Of a stretch of 64,000 nt of DNA, positions 1 through 10,035 are shown in pieces. A model generated the notes under the pieces. The model was not told the origin of the DNA and ran no database searches. It saw only the letters and a list, made by a program, of their open reading frames with translations. The DNA comes from Parerythrobacter_A sp963838735 (GTDB taxonomy: Bacteria > Pseudomonadota > Alphaproteobacteria > Sphingomonadales > Sphingomonadaceae). Numbering within the stretch: position 1 is the stretch's first letter; each line of letters opens with the position of its first letter. The DNA lies in NCBI GenBank assembly GCA_963838735.1, contig CAWISG010000002.1, forward strand, positions 124,001 through 188,000. Direction: 5' to 3'. Made by a program: the position numbers and the translations under genes.

Positions 1-208
1 CGGTGATATATTCCAGCCCGACCGCGTCGATGGCGTCGTTGGCCGGATTGATATCGGGCAGGCCGAGCGGCAGCGAAAACACCACATATCCAGCTGCGAC
101 ATACAGCACCGGTAGCGGCAGAATGCTGCGCGCCAGCCGTTTCTCCAGTCCCACGCACAGCATCAGGGCAAGACCGAACAGGGCGAAGGCAAATATCCGT
201 GCATCCAT
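1..208 (-). CDS. Cation:proton antiporter, N-terminal part (runs off the window)
   Basis: Only the first 69 codons are inside the window; the gene continues past position 1. The ATG at 208 follows an AGGA ribosome-binding sequence. The peptide begins MDARIFAFALFGLALML, a hydrophobic first helix, and continues with a second helix around VLYVAAGYVVFSLPLG and the segment NPANDAIDAVGLEYIT. That pattern resembles the start of NhaP/CPA1-type sodium/proton exchangers of the inner membrane, but the catalytic region is not visible, so the family is inferred from the N-terminus alone. It is transcribed away from the acyltransferase gene that starts at 296. Confidence 0.55.
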   Translation of the reverse strand, partial: MDARIFAFALFGLALMLCVGLEKRLARSILPLPVLYVAAGYVVFSLPLGLPDINPANDAIDAVGLEYIT

Positions 209-295
209 ATTCGTGTCCTGCGCCTGACCGGGCCGGGGTGCAAGCGGCTGCGGCCCTAACCAGTCATTTATGGTTTGCGGTTAGGGAGCATTCGG

Positions 296-1525
296 ATGGC
301 AACCGTAGCGGCCCGAAAACATTACCACGATATCGACGCGGCGCGTTCGGTGTTGATGTTCCTGTCCGTCGCGCTGCATTCGGGCACAGTCTATGCGCCT
401 GCGCGGCCCTGGATTACCGATAATGTTGACCGCCTGGCATTTTTCGACTGGCTCATCTTCGGTTTGCACCTGTTCATCACGCCCACCTTCTTTTTCGTCG
501 GCGGGTTCTTCACCGTCCTGTTGCTGAAACGCCGCGCACTGGCCGATTTCCTGTGGAACCGGTTCCTGCGCACGATGGTGCCGCTCCTATCCATTGCGCT
601 GACCTTCAATATGGTGGAGCTGTATCTGCGTTACGTCCATGGGGGTGGCACTGCGTCGCCGTTGGGCTGGGTGGCGACCGATAATTTTGCACACGTCTGG
701 TCCAGCGGGCTGTGGCAGCTGCATCTTTGGTTTCTGGTCAGCTTGATTCCGATGTTCTTTCTGTCCGGCGTCATCGACGCGATGCTGCCAAAGGACTCGC
801 CCGTGCGGCGGATGGCAGTGCGTGTATCACAAGCTATCGGCGCTTGGCTGGACCGCAGCGGCAGCCTGCCCTTCGCTATCCTGCTAATCGCGCTGGCTAC
901 CATCAACTTCGCAAATTACAGCGTAGCGGCGCAGGTGCCGGGTGCTTACGAGCCGCTGCTGCCCGGACTGCAAAGCCTGTACAAGATGGTGAGCGAAGCG
1001 CCGTTCTTCGTGTTGGGTATCATGGCGGCGCTGTCACCACGCCTGCTGGAGGGGCTGGTACGGTGGCGCGGCTGGATGCCGTGGGCTGCCATGCTTGCGT
1101 TTGCGGTCCAGCCTTATGCGTTTCCGGACAATAGCCCGCTGGAAGCGGCAGGGCGGCTATTCGCCAACCAGCTGGTAATGTGGGTGCTGGTGCTGTTCGT
1201 GCTCCAGTTCTTCCACCGTTACGGCAATTTCCAGAACGCGCGCACCACCTGGCTCGCCGATTGCGCACTGTCGATGTACCTCTTTCATCATTGCCTGGTC
1301 TATGTGCTGGGAAGCCTGTTTGCGGGTTATGACTGGCCGATTTTTTTGGAGTTCGCGTTGGTCACGGCGCTGGCGGCAGGCATCGTGATGGCGTTCCACG
1401 AATATGTCGTGCGCCGCGTGCCGGTGGTGCGGCTGTTGCTGAACGGCAAGACCGACGTGCCGGAGATAACCGCACGCCGTACGGGACGCCGCGCGCAGGT
1501 GCAAAGGGGTGCGCTCGGTTCGTGA
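296..1525 (+). CDS. Membrane acyltransferase family 3 / OpgC-like protein
   Basis: A 409-residue polytopic inner-membrane protein of the acyltransferase-3 family, which moves acyl groups onto glucans, sugars or lipids. The N-terminal signature is present (HYHDIDAARSVLMFLSVALH: Asp and Arg followed by the conserved His). About ten hydrophobic segments follow, with a late motif DCALSMYLFHHCLVY like that in OpgC-type proteins. I chose the ATG at 296 because AGGGAG lies 8 bases upstream; an in-frame TTG at 275 has no such support. The C-terminal 25 residues are basic and probably cytoplasmic. The real acceptor is unknown. It precedes clpP with about 100 bases between them, so the two are probably not one operon. 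Confidence 0.75.
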   Translation: MATVAARKHYHDIDAARSVLMFLSVALHSGTVYAPARPWITDNVDRLAFFDWLIFGLHLFITPTFFFVGGFFTVLLLKRRALADFLWNRFLRTMVPLLSIALTFNMVELYLRYVHGGGTASPLGWVATDNFAHVWSSGLWQLHLWFLVSLIPMFFLSGVIDAMLPKDSPVRRMAVRVSQAIGAWLDRSGSLPFAILLIALATINFANYSVAAQVPGAYEPLLPGLQSLYKMVSEAPFFVLGIMAALSPRLLEGLVRWRGWMPWAAMLAFAVQPYAFPDNSPLEAAGRLFANQLVMWVLVLFVLQFFHRYGNFQNARTTWLADCALSMYLFHHCLVYVLGSLFAGYDWPIFLEFALVTALAAGIVMAFHEYVVRRVPVVRLLLNGKTDVPEITARRTGRRAQVQRGALGS

Positions 1526-1624
1526 CCCGTTGGGCCGCACAAGGTTAAGGCCCTTGAACTCGCGATAGGCAGAGGCGACATAGGCGCTTCACCAGAAAAC
1601 CTCCTGACAGGACAGACCCCCTTT

Positions 1625-2332
1625 ATGATCGATCTCGGCGCGCAGCTTGGCGAAGCTCACGGCACGCAAGGCCAGTTCACCACCGACCCATTGACCGGCG
1701 CACTGGTGCCCGTCGTGGTCGAATCGACCAGCCGTGGCGAACGCAGCTTCGACATCTTCAGCCGCCTGCTGCGCGAACGCATAGTGTTCGTGACCGGGCA
1801 AGTGGAAGACAACATGGCCAGTCTCATCACGGCCCAGCTCCTGTTCCTCGAATCCGAGAACCCGTCCAAGCCGATTAGCATGTACATCAACTCGCCCGGC
1901 GGCGTGGTGACGGCCGGCATGGCGATCCATGACACCATGCAGTATATTAAGCCGCGCGTGTCGACCGTGTGCATGGGGCAGGCGGCGAGCATGGGCAGTT
2001 TCCTACTGGCGGCGGGCGAGCCGGGCATGCGCATCGCACTGCCCAACGCACGCATCATGGTCCACCAGCCCAGCGGCGGCGCGCGCGGCATGGCGTCCGA
2101 CATCGAGATTCAGGCCCGCGAGATCCTGCGTATCCGCAAAGCCATGAACGACCTTTATGTGAAATATACCGGCAAGAGCCTGACCGATATTGAAAAGGCG
2201 ATGGACCGCGACACCTTCTTGGAAGCGGAGGAGGCCATGAAGTTCGGCATCGTCGACAAGGTGTTCGAAACGCGGCCTGAGAACGAGGAAAAGGACGAGG
2301 GCACCGGATCGGGCGGCGCGCCGCCCAAATAA
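1625..2332 (+). CDS. clpP: ATP-dependent Clp protease proteolytic subunit ClpP
   Basis: A 235-residue serine peptidase that forms the tetradecameric chamber of ClpXP/ClpAP and degrades unfolded proteins fed by the ATPase. The catalytic triad is visible: Ser122 in GQAASMGS, His147 in MVHQPSGG and Asp196 in MDRDTFL. The N-terminus is about 25 residues longer than the mature E. coli core, and the C-terminus carries an acidic, glycine-rich tail. The partner ATPase gene clpX follows after 123 bases. A trigger factor gene, often found upstream, is not adjacent; a membrane acyltransferase is there instead. Confidence 0.97.
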   Translation: MIDLGAQLGEAHGTQGQFTTDPLTGALVPVVVESTSRGERSFDIFSRLLRERIVFVTGQVEDNMASLITAQLLFLESENPSKPISMYINSPGGVVTAGMAIHDTMQYIKPRVSTVCMGQAASMGSFLLAAGEPGMRIALPNARIMVHQPSGGARGMASDIEIQAREILRIRKAMNDLYVKYTGKSLTDIEKAMDRDTFLEAEEAMKFGIVDKVFETRPENEEKDEGTGSGGAPPK

Positions 2333-2455
2333 GCGGTCCTGTCGTTTGGCAGCGTTGTTCCTCGCAACGCCGCCCATGTTGATAATTTACCAGTCCGTTC
2401 TAGGATTGGGCGAATCTGGCGCCGGGCGATTGTCGGCGCAGCGGGAAAGACATCT

Positions 2456-3715
<1,260 letters not shown>

Positions 3716-3740
3716 CGACCTGCGGTACTAATAAACAAAA

Positions 3741-3775
3741 AAGCCCCGCCCGTTCATATCCAACGGGCGGGGCTT
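3741..3775. terminator. Bidirectional rho-independent terminator
   Basis: A perfect 14-base-pair inverted repeat (AAGCCCCGCCCGTT with its complement) around a 7-base loop. It lies between the end of clpX and the convergent fasciclin gene. The A-run at 3735-3742 gives a U-tract when read leftward, so it should stop the fasciclin transcript well; the rightward side is weaker. Confidence 0.88.
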
Positions 3776-3799
3776 ATCAATAAGCGACTGGAACGCGCG

Positions 3800-4417
3800 T
3801 TACATTGGCAGCGAGACACTGTCCGTGACGTGAATAATGCCGTTCGACTGCATCACGTCGGCTTGCGTCACCGTAGCAACGCCGCCCTTCGCATCGGTCA
3901 GCATGACCTGACCGTTCATCGTGCGCGCGGTCAGCTTGCCGCCGCCCACTGTCGTCACCTCGGCCATACCACCGCCCGCATTGATCATGCGTACCAGATC
4001 AGCTGCGGTAACACGCCCTGCGACTGCATGGTTCAGCAACACACCTGTCAGCATCGCCTTGTTTTCAGGCATAAGCAGCGTGTCTACCGTTCCGGCGGGC
4101 AACTTTGCGAAAGCGGCGTTGGTCGGTGCGAAAACTGTGAACGGACCCGGGCCGGACAGCGTATCGACCAGACCAGCCGCCTTCACCGCTGCCACCAATG
4201 TGGTGTGATCGCGCGAGTTCATCGCGTTTTCGATGATATTGCGGGTGTCGAACATCTCCGCCCCGCCTACCATTACGGTGTCCGTACGATCCACGGTTGC
4301 GGTTGTCTGCATTCCGTCGTCCATCGCCATGTCGTTATCCATGGTCGTCTCGCAACCCGCGACCAATGTGGCGGCGGCGGTCGTAACGAGGGCGGTGCGT
4401 AGGGTGGACATCTTCAT
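3800..4417 (-). CDS. Fasciclin (FAS1) domain lipoprotein
   Basis: A 205-residue secreted protein. The first 22 residues form a lipoprotein signal with lipobox LVAGC (Cys22), so the mature form is probably anchored to a membrane facing the periplasm. Residues 25-55 are a Met/Asp/Thr-rich linker. From about residue 58 a single FAS1 domain is clear: FTVFAPTNAAFAKLP (H1 motif) and the C-terminal SNGIIHVTDSVSLPM (H2-type motif). FAS1 domains usually act in adhesion or protein contacts, but the role of these small bacterial versions is unknown. The gene stands alone, with its own terminator downstream. Confidence 0.9.
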   Translation of the reverse strand: MKMSTLRTALVTTAAATLVAGCETTMDNDMAMDDGMQTTATVDRTDTVMVGGAEMFDTRNIIENAMNSRDHTTLVAAVKAAGLVDTLSGPGPFTVFAPTNAAFAKLPAGTVDTLLMPENKAMLTGVLLNHAVAGRVTAADLVRMINAGGGMAEVTTVGGGKLTARTMNGQVMLTDAKGGVATVTQADVMQSNGIIHVTDSVSLPM

Positions 4418-4506
4418 TTGTATTCTCCGGTTTCTTCTGCGGGTATATGGCGATGCAACGTACCATTGCGCTGAAAAGGTCCGAGAAATCTAACGAAGCG
4501 TCTGGT

Positions 4507-5175
4507 TCAGTCGTATATACAGGCATCAAGCCCGTCGCGCCGGACCGAGCCGATGCGTGCGGCGATGGTGTCGCCATAGCGGCGTGTGAAGCCGGTCGGG
4601 TTCACCACGGACCGTTCCTTGGGCAAGGGCAGGGCCGCCGCCATGCGCGCAGCCTGGCTGGTGGAAAGCTGCGCGGCGGAATGTCCGAAATACCGCTGCG
4701 CGCCCGCTTCTGCGCCATAGGTGCCGATGCCGGTTTCGGCGACGTTGAGATAGACCTCCATAATCCGCCGCTTGCCCCAGCCTTTCTCGATCAGGAAAGT
4801 GAACCACGCCTCGAGACCTTTGCGAAAATAGCCACCGCCCTGCCACAGGAAGACATTCTTTGCCGTCTGCTGGCTGATCGTGGAGCCGCCCCTTATGCGT
4901 CCGCCTTCGCGATTGCGACGCATGGCATTCTCTATGGCCTCGCGGTCGAAGCCGTCATGGCTGCAGAATTTGCCATCCTCCGCCGCGATGACCGCGCTGA
5001 CGAGATTGCGGTCAATATTGGCGAGCGATTCCCAATCCCTGGTGATGCCGTTGCCGTCGAGCAGCATGGTCGCGGTCACGGGCGGCGGCACGAAGCGGAA
5101 CGCCAGCACCAGCAGCACGCTGATTGCAAGGAACCACAGAGCGAGCTTGGCGAAGAAGCGGGCGATGGCAAACAT
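4507..5175 (-). CDS. mtgA: Monofunctional peptidoglycan glycosyltransferase MtgA
   Basis: A 222-residue GT51-family enzyme that polymerises lipid II into glycan strands at the outer face of the inner membrane. It has one N-terminal membrane anchor (about residues 8-28). Catalytic Glu66 sits in IAAEDGKFCSHDGFD, the RGGSTISQQTAKN motif follows, and the second conserved Glu140 is in RIMEVYLN. There is no transpeptidase domain, and the length is normal for the monofunctional class. It is upstream of the fasciclin gene on the same strand but separated by about 90 bases, so it is probably independent. Confidence 0.95.
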   Translation of the reverse strand: MFAIARFFAKLALWFLAISVLLVLAFRFVPPPVTATMLLDGNGITRDWESLANIDRNLVSAVIAAEDGKFCSHDGFDREAIENAMRRNREGGRIRGGSTISQQTAKNVFLWQGGGYFRKGLEAWFTFLIEKGWGKRRIMEVYLNVAETGIGTYGAEAGAQRYFGHSAAQLSTSQAARMAAALPLPKERSVVNPTGFTRRYGDTIAARIGSVRRDGLDACIYD

Positions 5176-5211
5176 CGTTCACGCCTAGCCCGATGCGCTT
5201 CCCTCGCCCAA

Positions 5212-5246
5212 ACAAAAAAGGGGCCGGACCCACCGGCACGACCCCT
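5212..5246 (-). terminator. Rho-independent terminator of rpoH
   Basis: Read on the minus strand, AGGGG, a short bulge and GCCGG face CCGGC and CCCCT around a 5-base loop, followed directly by TTTTTTG. It lies 22 bases after the rpoH stop codon. Confidence 0.75.
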
Positions 5247-5267
5247 CCCTATTATTTGCAATGCAGC

Positions 5268-6170
5268 CTATGCCGCGACGGGCATCAGCCGTTCACCGGC
5301 AATCGCCTTCATCGCCTTTTGCAGCTTCTCGAACGCGCGCACTTCGATCTGCCGGATGCGCTCGCGGCTGACGGAATAGACCTTGCTCAATTCCTCCAAC
5401 GTCTGCGGATTGTCCGACAGGCGGCGTTCGGCGAGGATGTGTTTTTCGCGGTCGTTCAGACCGTCCATCGCTTCCACCAGCATGTCGTGCCGCACTTCGG
5501 CCTCCTCAGCCTCCGCAACTGTTTCATCCTGCAACGGGCGTTCGTCGGTCAGCCAGTCCTGCCACTGTCCCGCGCCTTCCTCGCCATTGCGCATCGGCAC
5601 ATTGAGCGAGCCGTCGCCGCCCATCATCATCCGGCGGTTCATGTTGACGACTTCCTGCTCCGGCACGCCGAGATCGGTGGCGATCTTCAGCACGTCTTCG
5701 GGACGCATGTCGCTGTCTTCGTAAGCATCGAGCTGCTTCTTCATCCGGCGAAGGTTGAAGAACAGCTTCTTCTGCGCCGCGGTGGTGCCCATCTTGACCA
5801 GGCTCCAGCTGCGCAGGATGTATTCCTGGATGCTCGCCTTGATCCACCACATCGCATAGGTCGCAAGGCGGAAGCCACGATCGGACTCGAACTTTTTCAC
5901 GCCCTGCATCAGGCCGACATTGCCTTCCGAAATCAGGTCGGAAACGGGCAGGCCATAGCCGCGATAGCCCATCGCGATCTTTGCGACGAGGCGCAGGTGC
6001 GACTGCACCAGCTGCGCCGCGGCATCGGGGTCTTCATGCTCCTCGTACCGCTTGGCGAGCATGTACTCGTTTTCAGCGGTCAGAATGGGGTATTTCTTGA
6101 TCTGTGCGAGGTAGCCGTTGAGGCTTTGTTCGCCACCGAGCGCGGGAACGCTCATTGCTCTGCTGGACAT
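5268..6170 (-). CDS. rpoH: RNA polymerase heat-shock sigma factor RpoH (sigma-32)
   Basis: A 300-residue alternative sigma factor that directs RNA polymerase to heat-shock promoters; clpB in this window is a likely target. Region 2 is clear (SDLISEGNVGLMQGVKKFE and FRLATYAMWWIKASIQEYIL). The sequence AQKKLFFNLRRMKKQ matches the RpoH box that separates this group from RpoD. Region 4 ends with LEELSKVYSVSRERIRQIE, the helix-turn-helix for the -35 element. I chose the ATG at 6170 because AGGAAAGG lies just upstream; an in-frame ATG at 6221 would add 17 unlikely residues. A terminator follows the gene. Confidence 0.95.
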   Translation of the reverse strand: MSSRAMSVPALGGEQSLNGYLAQIKKYPILTAENEYMLAKRYEEHEDPDAAAQLVQSHLRLVAKIAMGYRGYGLPVSDLISEGNVGLMQGVKKFESDRGFRLATYAMWWIKASIQEYILRSWSLVKMGTTAAQKKLFFNLRRMKKQLDAYEDSDMRPEDVLKIATDLGVPEQEVVNMNRRMMMGGDGSLNVPMRNGEEGAGQWQDWLTDERPLQDETVAEAEEAEVRHDMLVEAMDGLNDREKHILAERRLSDNPQTLEELSKVYSVSRERIRQIEVRAFEKLQKAMKAIAGERLMPVAA

Positions 6171-6280
6171 CTTTTTACCTTTCCTAAGCGTCGACCATGC
6201 TGCCGGACCCCTGCCGGGCATCCGTTCGTTCTGGCCACAAGGTTATGTATACACGAATTTGCACGGAACTTCAGTGCATT

Positions 6281-7606
6281 TCATCGAAGAGAACGTGCGG
6301 TTTCATCGATAAGTTCCTGCATGTCGGGCGGCAGGTTGCTTGTGAAATCGACACGTTCGCCGGTTATCGGATGCTCGAAGCCCAGCTCCGCCGCGTGCAG
6401 CGCTTGCCGGGTGAAATCGAGGCGTTTAAGAAGCGGGCGAAGCGCGGGCGGGGTGCGTCCGTAAACCGGATCCCCTGTTAGCGAATGGCCGATTGACGCG
6501 CAGTGAACGCGGATCTGATGAGTGCGCCCGGTTTCCAGCGTGCAGGCGATCAGGCTGCACCCGTCCAGCCGCTGGCGAGTTTCGTAATGGGTGACCGCAT
6601 GTTTTCCGCGACCCGCATCGTCGGGCAGCATGGCCATCTTCTTGCGGTTGGCGGAGGAACGCCCCAGCATCCCCGAAATGGTGCCCGCGGGCGGCGCGGG
6701 ATGGCCGTTGCAGATGGCGAGGTAGCGGCGATGGATCGAATGGTCGGCAAACTGCGCAACCAGCCCTTCATGCGCACTTGTTGTCTTGGCGGCGACCAGC
6801 AGGCCGGAGGTATCCTTGTCGATCCGGTGGACAATGCCAGGCCGCGCCACCCCGCCAATGCCCGAAAGCTGCCCCCGACAATGATGTAGCAGGGCGTTGA
6901 CCAGCGTGCCGTCCGCATTCCCGGCGGCGGGGTGGACCACCATGCCCGCCGGTTTGTCGATCACGATGAGGTGTTCGTCTTCGTAAGCGACGGTGAGCGG
7001 GATGTCCTGGGGTTGTGCTTCCGCTTCGGTGGCGGGGGGCAGGGCGATGGCGAAGGGCGTTCCGGCTGGGGTTTTGGCGGAGGGGGTGGTGGCCAGGGTG
7101 CCTGCGACGGTCACGTCTTCGGCGGCGATAAGCGCCTTAATGCGCTCGCGCGAGAGGTCGGTGGCCTCGGCGAGCGCGCGGTCAAGGCGGGTGGTTTGGG
7201 TGGTGGTGCCGGTGATAACTTGGCGCGTATTAAAAGAAGAAAAGGACGGCCCTTCGACAGACTCAGGGCGAACGGGGGGAGAGGCGGTATCGTCCAAAAC
7301 CGTTCGTGCTGAGCTTGTCGAAGCATCGTTCTTGCTTCTGGCCAACCGCCAAATCTCGTTCCAATCGCCGCGTATCAGCGCCTGCTTCTTCGCCCGCGAC
7401 CATCCTTTAATCCGGCGCTCCGCTTCCAGCGCCTCTATGCGCGAGGAAAACTGGTCCGACCAAACCAGCTCGACCGGAAGCCGATCCGATGTCCAGCCTA
7501 TGATATCCCCGGACTGGTGCTGTGCAATGCGTAGGTCGAGATTGTCCGTATGCCCGGTATAATACGCCCCGCCCCGGCAATGCAGCATGTAAGTCCAGAA
7601 AGGCAT
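6281..7606 (-). CDS. GIY-YIG domain fused in frame to an RluD-type pseudouridine synthase
   Basis: One open frame of 441 codons holds two families. Residues 1-88 form a complete GIY-YIG (URI-type) nuclease domain: YMLHCRGGAYYTGHTDNL and EAERRIKGWSRAKKQALI. Residues about 93-122 are translated palindromic repeat DNA (see 7252-7323). From about residue 138 an RluD-like protein follows: S4 RNA-binding domain (LDRALAEATDLSRERIKALI), then the synthase domain with catalytic Asp263 in HRIDKDTSGLL and the ETGRTHQIRVH motif. RluD modifies 23S rRNA uridines. Between the repeat and the S4 domain I see no ATG or GTG in frame; a TTG at 7297 lies inside the repeat. So the synthase is made either as a fusion or from that weak start. 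Both domains look intact. Confidence 0.8.
   Translation of the reverse strand: MPFWTYMLHCRGGAYYTGHTDNLDLRIAQHQSGDIIGWTSDRLPVELVWSDQFSSRIEALEAERRIKGWSRAKKQALIRGDWNEIWRLARSKNDASTSSARTVLDDTASPPVRPESVEGPSFSSFNTRQVITGTTTQTTRLDRALAEATDLSRERIKALIAAEDVTVAGTLATTPSAKTPAGTPFAIALPPATEAEAQPQDIPLTVAYEDEHLIVIDKPAGMVVHPAAGNADGTLVNALLHHCRGQLSGIGGVARPGIVHRIDKDTSGLLVAAKTTSAHEGLVAQFADHSIHRRYLAICNGHPAPPAGTISGMLGRSSANRKKMAMLPDDAGRGKHAVTHYETRQRLDGCSLIACTLETGRTHQIRVHCASIGHSLTGDPVYGRTPPALRPLLKRLDFTRQALHAAELGFEHPITGERVDFTSNLPPDMQELIDETARSLR
7252..7323. repeat. Palindromic dispersed repeat, copy A (inside the GIY-YIG/RluD frame)
   Basis: Two cores of about 24 bases in inverted orientation, at 7252-7275 and 7300-7323. 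The left core has one transposed pair relative to the usual CTTCGACAAGCTCAGGGCGA; the right core is the complement of a variant with CAGCACGA. Spacer 24 bases. The repeat is read in frame by the surrounding gene. Confidence 0.85.
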
Positions 7607-7632
7607 GGTGCCGCGCTAAGTTAAGATCGGCC

Positions 7633-7698
7633 CATCGACAAGCTCAGGGCGAACGGGTTCTTGTTTCCTCCCATCCGTTCGTGCTGAGCTTGTCGAAG
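7633..7698. repeat. Palindromic dispersed repeat, copy B (intergenic)
   Basis: The same paired inverted cores as copy A, at 7633-7656 and 7675-7698, with an 18-base spacer. It fills most of the divergent gap between the GIY-YIG start at 7606 and the JAMM peptidase start at 7725, so any promoter for either gene lies in or beside it. Confidence 0.85.
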
Positions 7699-7724
7699 CA
7701 TTGTTCTTTCTTCAAGCTCGCGCA

Positions 7725-8117
7725 ATGATCGAAATCGCCGGACAAACGCTGCAATCCTTGCTGACCGAAGCACGCGCCGCGCATCCGCACGAATGCTGCG
7801 GCTTGCTGCTTGGCAAGGCCGAAACCGTCACCGCCATCGCACCCGCAGCCAATGTCCATCCGACACCCGCCACCCATTTCGAAATCGATCCCGCCACGCT
7901 GATCGACGCGCATCGAGCAGCGCGAAATGGCGGACCGGCGGTGCTGGGCCATTACCATTCGCATCCCAACGGACGTGTCGGCCCTTCGCCGACCGACTGT
8001 GCGATGGCGGCGGGCGACGGGGCGGTCTGGGCTATCATCGCCAGTGGCGCGGTCACATTCTGGCGCGATGCGGACAACGATATCAGAGCGCTTTCCTACC
8101 GGTCCGTTTCGGACTAA
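7725..8117 (+). CDS. JAMM/Mov34 family metallopeptidase
   Basis: A 130-residue single-domain protein of the JAB1/MPN/Mov34 class, zinc peptidases that cut isopeptide or C-terminal peptide bonds. All signature residues are present: Glu23 in HECCGLLLG, His78 and His80 in YHSHPNG, then seven residues to Ser88 and Asp91 in PSPTD. Free-standing bacterial members have been linked to removing tails from sulfur-carrier proteins, but no such partner is near, so the substrate is unknown. I chose the ATG at 7725; an upstream in-frame codon would begin inside repeat copy B. chpT follows 126 bases later. Confidence 0.85.
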   Translation: MIEIAGQTLQSLLTEARAAHPHECCGLLLGKAETVTAIAPAANVHPTPATHFEIDPATLIDAHRAARNGGPAVLGHYHSHPNGRVGPSPTDCAMAAGDGAVWAIIASGAVTFWRDADNDIRALSYRSVSD

Positions 8118-8243
8118 ACGGACGGTGATGAGGACACTTCAACTTACGTCGCGGCACGCGCCTGCGAACCGAAAACCGCCAGTCAGAACTTTCCGCTCTG
8201 GACAGTGTAACACCTGTTCCATGTTCCAGCTCGGAGGTACATC

Positions 8244-8903
8244 ATGAACGCCAGTACTTCGGTCGATCTCGCCAGCCTGCTGTGCTCGCGGCTGTGTCAC
8301 GATCTGCTGTCGCCCATCGGTGCCCTGAACAATGGCCTGGAACTGCTGGCCGACGAACGCGATCCGCAGATGCGCGAAAAGTGCATCGAATTGCTGGAAC
8401 AAAGCGCGCGGGTCAGTGCCGACAAGCTTAAATTCTTCCGCCTCGCCTACGGGGCGGCGGGCGGATATGGCGAGATGGTGGAAGTGGCCGAACCGCGCGC
8501 CGCCATCGACGCTCTGATCGGCGAGAACAAGCGGATCGATGCGAATTGGGCGCTGGCGCAGGACAAGCTGCCCAAGGATGCGGTGAAGGTGCTGCTGAAC
8601 TTCGCGCATATCGCCATCGACGCGCTGGTGCGGGGCGGCACGCTGGATATCGGCGCGGAAATGCGCGACGGCCAGACCGAAATCGTGGTGCGCGCATCGG
8701 GCGCGAAAATTGCGTTCGACGAGGATATCGGACGCGCGCTGCAAGCCGAATTGCCGCTGGAGGATTTGAGCGGGCGCACGGCGGCGGCGCATATGCTGTG
8801 CCTGCTGGCCGAACGCAGCGGCGGGGGTCTGCAATATCAGTATTTGAGCGATGCGCTGGTGCTGGGTGCGGTGCTGCCGGGCGGCAAAGGGCTGATCGGT
8901 TGA
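8244..8903 (+). CDS. chpT: Histidine phosphotransferase ChpT
   Basis: A 219-residue cytoplasmic phosphotransfer protein. In alphaproteobacteria ChpT carries phosphate from the hybrid kinase CckA to the response regulators CtrA and CpdR, controlling the cell cycle or motility. The phospho-accepting His19 lies in CSRLCHDLLSPIGALNNGLELL, the helical-hairpin dimerisation domain. The C-terminal part (about residues 90-215) resembles a degenerate kinase ATPase domain without ATP-binding motifs. GGAGG lies just upstream of the ATG. The amidase gene begins 5 bases after its stop, so the two are probably co-transcribed. Confidence 0.9.
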   Translation: MNASTSVDLASLLCSRLCHDLLSPIGALNNGLELLADERDPQMREKCIELLEQSARVSADKLKFFRLAYGAAGGYGEMVEVAEPRAAIDALIGENKRIDANWALAQDKLPKDAVKVLLNFAHIAIDALVRGGTLDIGAEMRDGQTEIVVRASGAKIAFDEDIGRALQAELPLEDLSGRTAAAHMLCLLAERSGGGLQYQYLSDALVLGAVLPGGKGLIG

Positions 8904-8907
8904 CCCG

Positions 8908-9615
8908 ATGACCGACGAGCTGGTCCACCGGGAGGTTCTGTCGCCCAACTGCAACGACCGCGCGCTGCCAATTTCGATGGTGGTGCTGCATTATACCGAG
9001 ATGCAATCGGCGGACGTTGCGCTGAACCGGCTGACCGATCCCAATTCAGGGGTCAGCGCGCATTACCTTATCAGCGAAGCAGGCGAGGTCATCCGGCTGG
9101 TACCCGAAGAAAAGCGCGCTTGGCATGCCGGTGTGTCGTTCTGGCGCGGGCACAAGGATGTGAATTCTGCCGCCATTGGGATCGAGCTGGACCATCCCGG
9201 CCACCGGTTCGGCTATCGCGATTTTTCGGAAGCGCAATTTGATGCGCTGGTGCCGTTGCTCGCCCGCATTGTGAAGGAACACGACATTCCGCGCGCCAAT
9301 GTGGTGGGGCATTCCGATGTCGCGCCCGCGCGCAAGATCGACCCCGGCGAGCTGTTCCCGTGGGCGCGGCTGGCGGAATACGGGCTGTGCCTGCCCACGC
9401 CGAAAAAGCTGGAGGCAGGCGATCCGTTCGATAATGACGGGTCGTTTTACCTCGCGCTGGAACGCTATGGCTACGACGTGACCGACGGGCACAAGGCAGT
9501 GGAAGCGTTCCAACGGCGTTGGCGACCCGACCGGATCGATGGCCGGATCGACGGGCAATTGCGCGCGATCCTGTTCCAGTTGCTGCTGGACCGAGACCGT
9601 GGTGGTGCTAGATGA
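8908..9615 (+). CDS. N-acetylmuramoyl-L-alanine amidase (AmiD-like)
   Basis: A 235-residue zinc amidase that cleaves between MurNAc and the peptide in cell-wall fragments. The amidase-2 domain spans about residues 20-150, with likely zinc ligands His28 (VVLHYTEM), His135 (VVGHSDVAP) and Asp145, and Glu93 (GIELDHPG) as probable catalytic residue. A C-terminal peptidoglycan-binding domain is suggested by AVEAFQRRWRPDRIDGRIDG (about 197-216). I see no signal peptide, so it may act in cytoplasmic muropeptide recycling like AmpD, though the two-domain layout is more like AmiD. The RNase P RNA gene begins right after it. Confidence 0.9.
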   Translation: MTDELVHREVLSPNCNDRALPISMVVLHYTEMQSADVALNRLTDPNSGVSAHYLISEAGEVIRLVPEEKRAWHAGVSFWRGHKDVNSAAIGIELDHPGHRFGYRDFSEAQFDALVPLLARIVKEHDIPRANVVGHSDVAPARKIDPGELFPWARLAEYGLCLPTPKKLEAGDPFDNDGSFYLALERYGYDVTDGHKAVEAFQRRWRPDRIDGRIDGQLRAILFQLLLDRDRGGAR

Positions 9616-9623
9616 AGACCTGT

Positions 9624-10032
<409 letters not shown>

Positions 10033-10035
10033 ATA

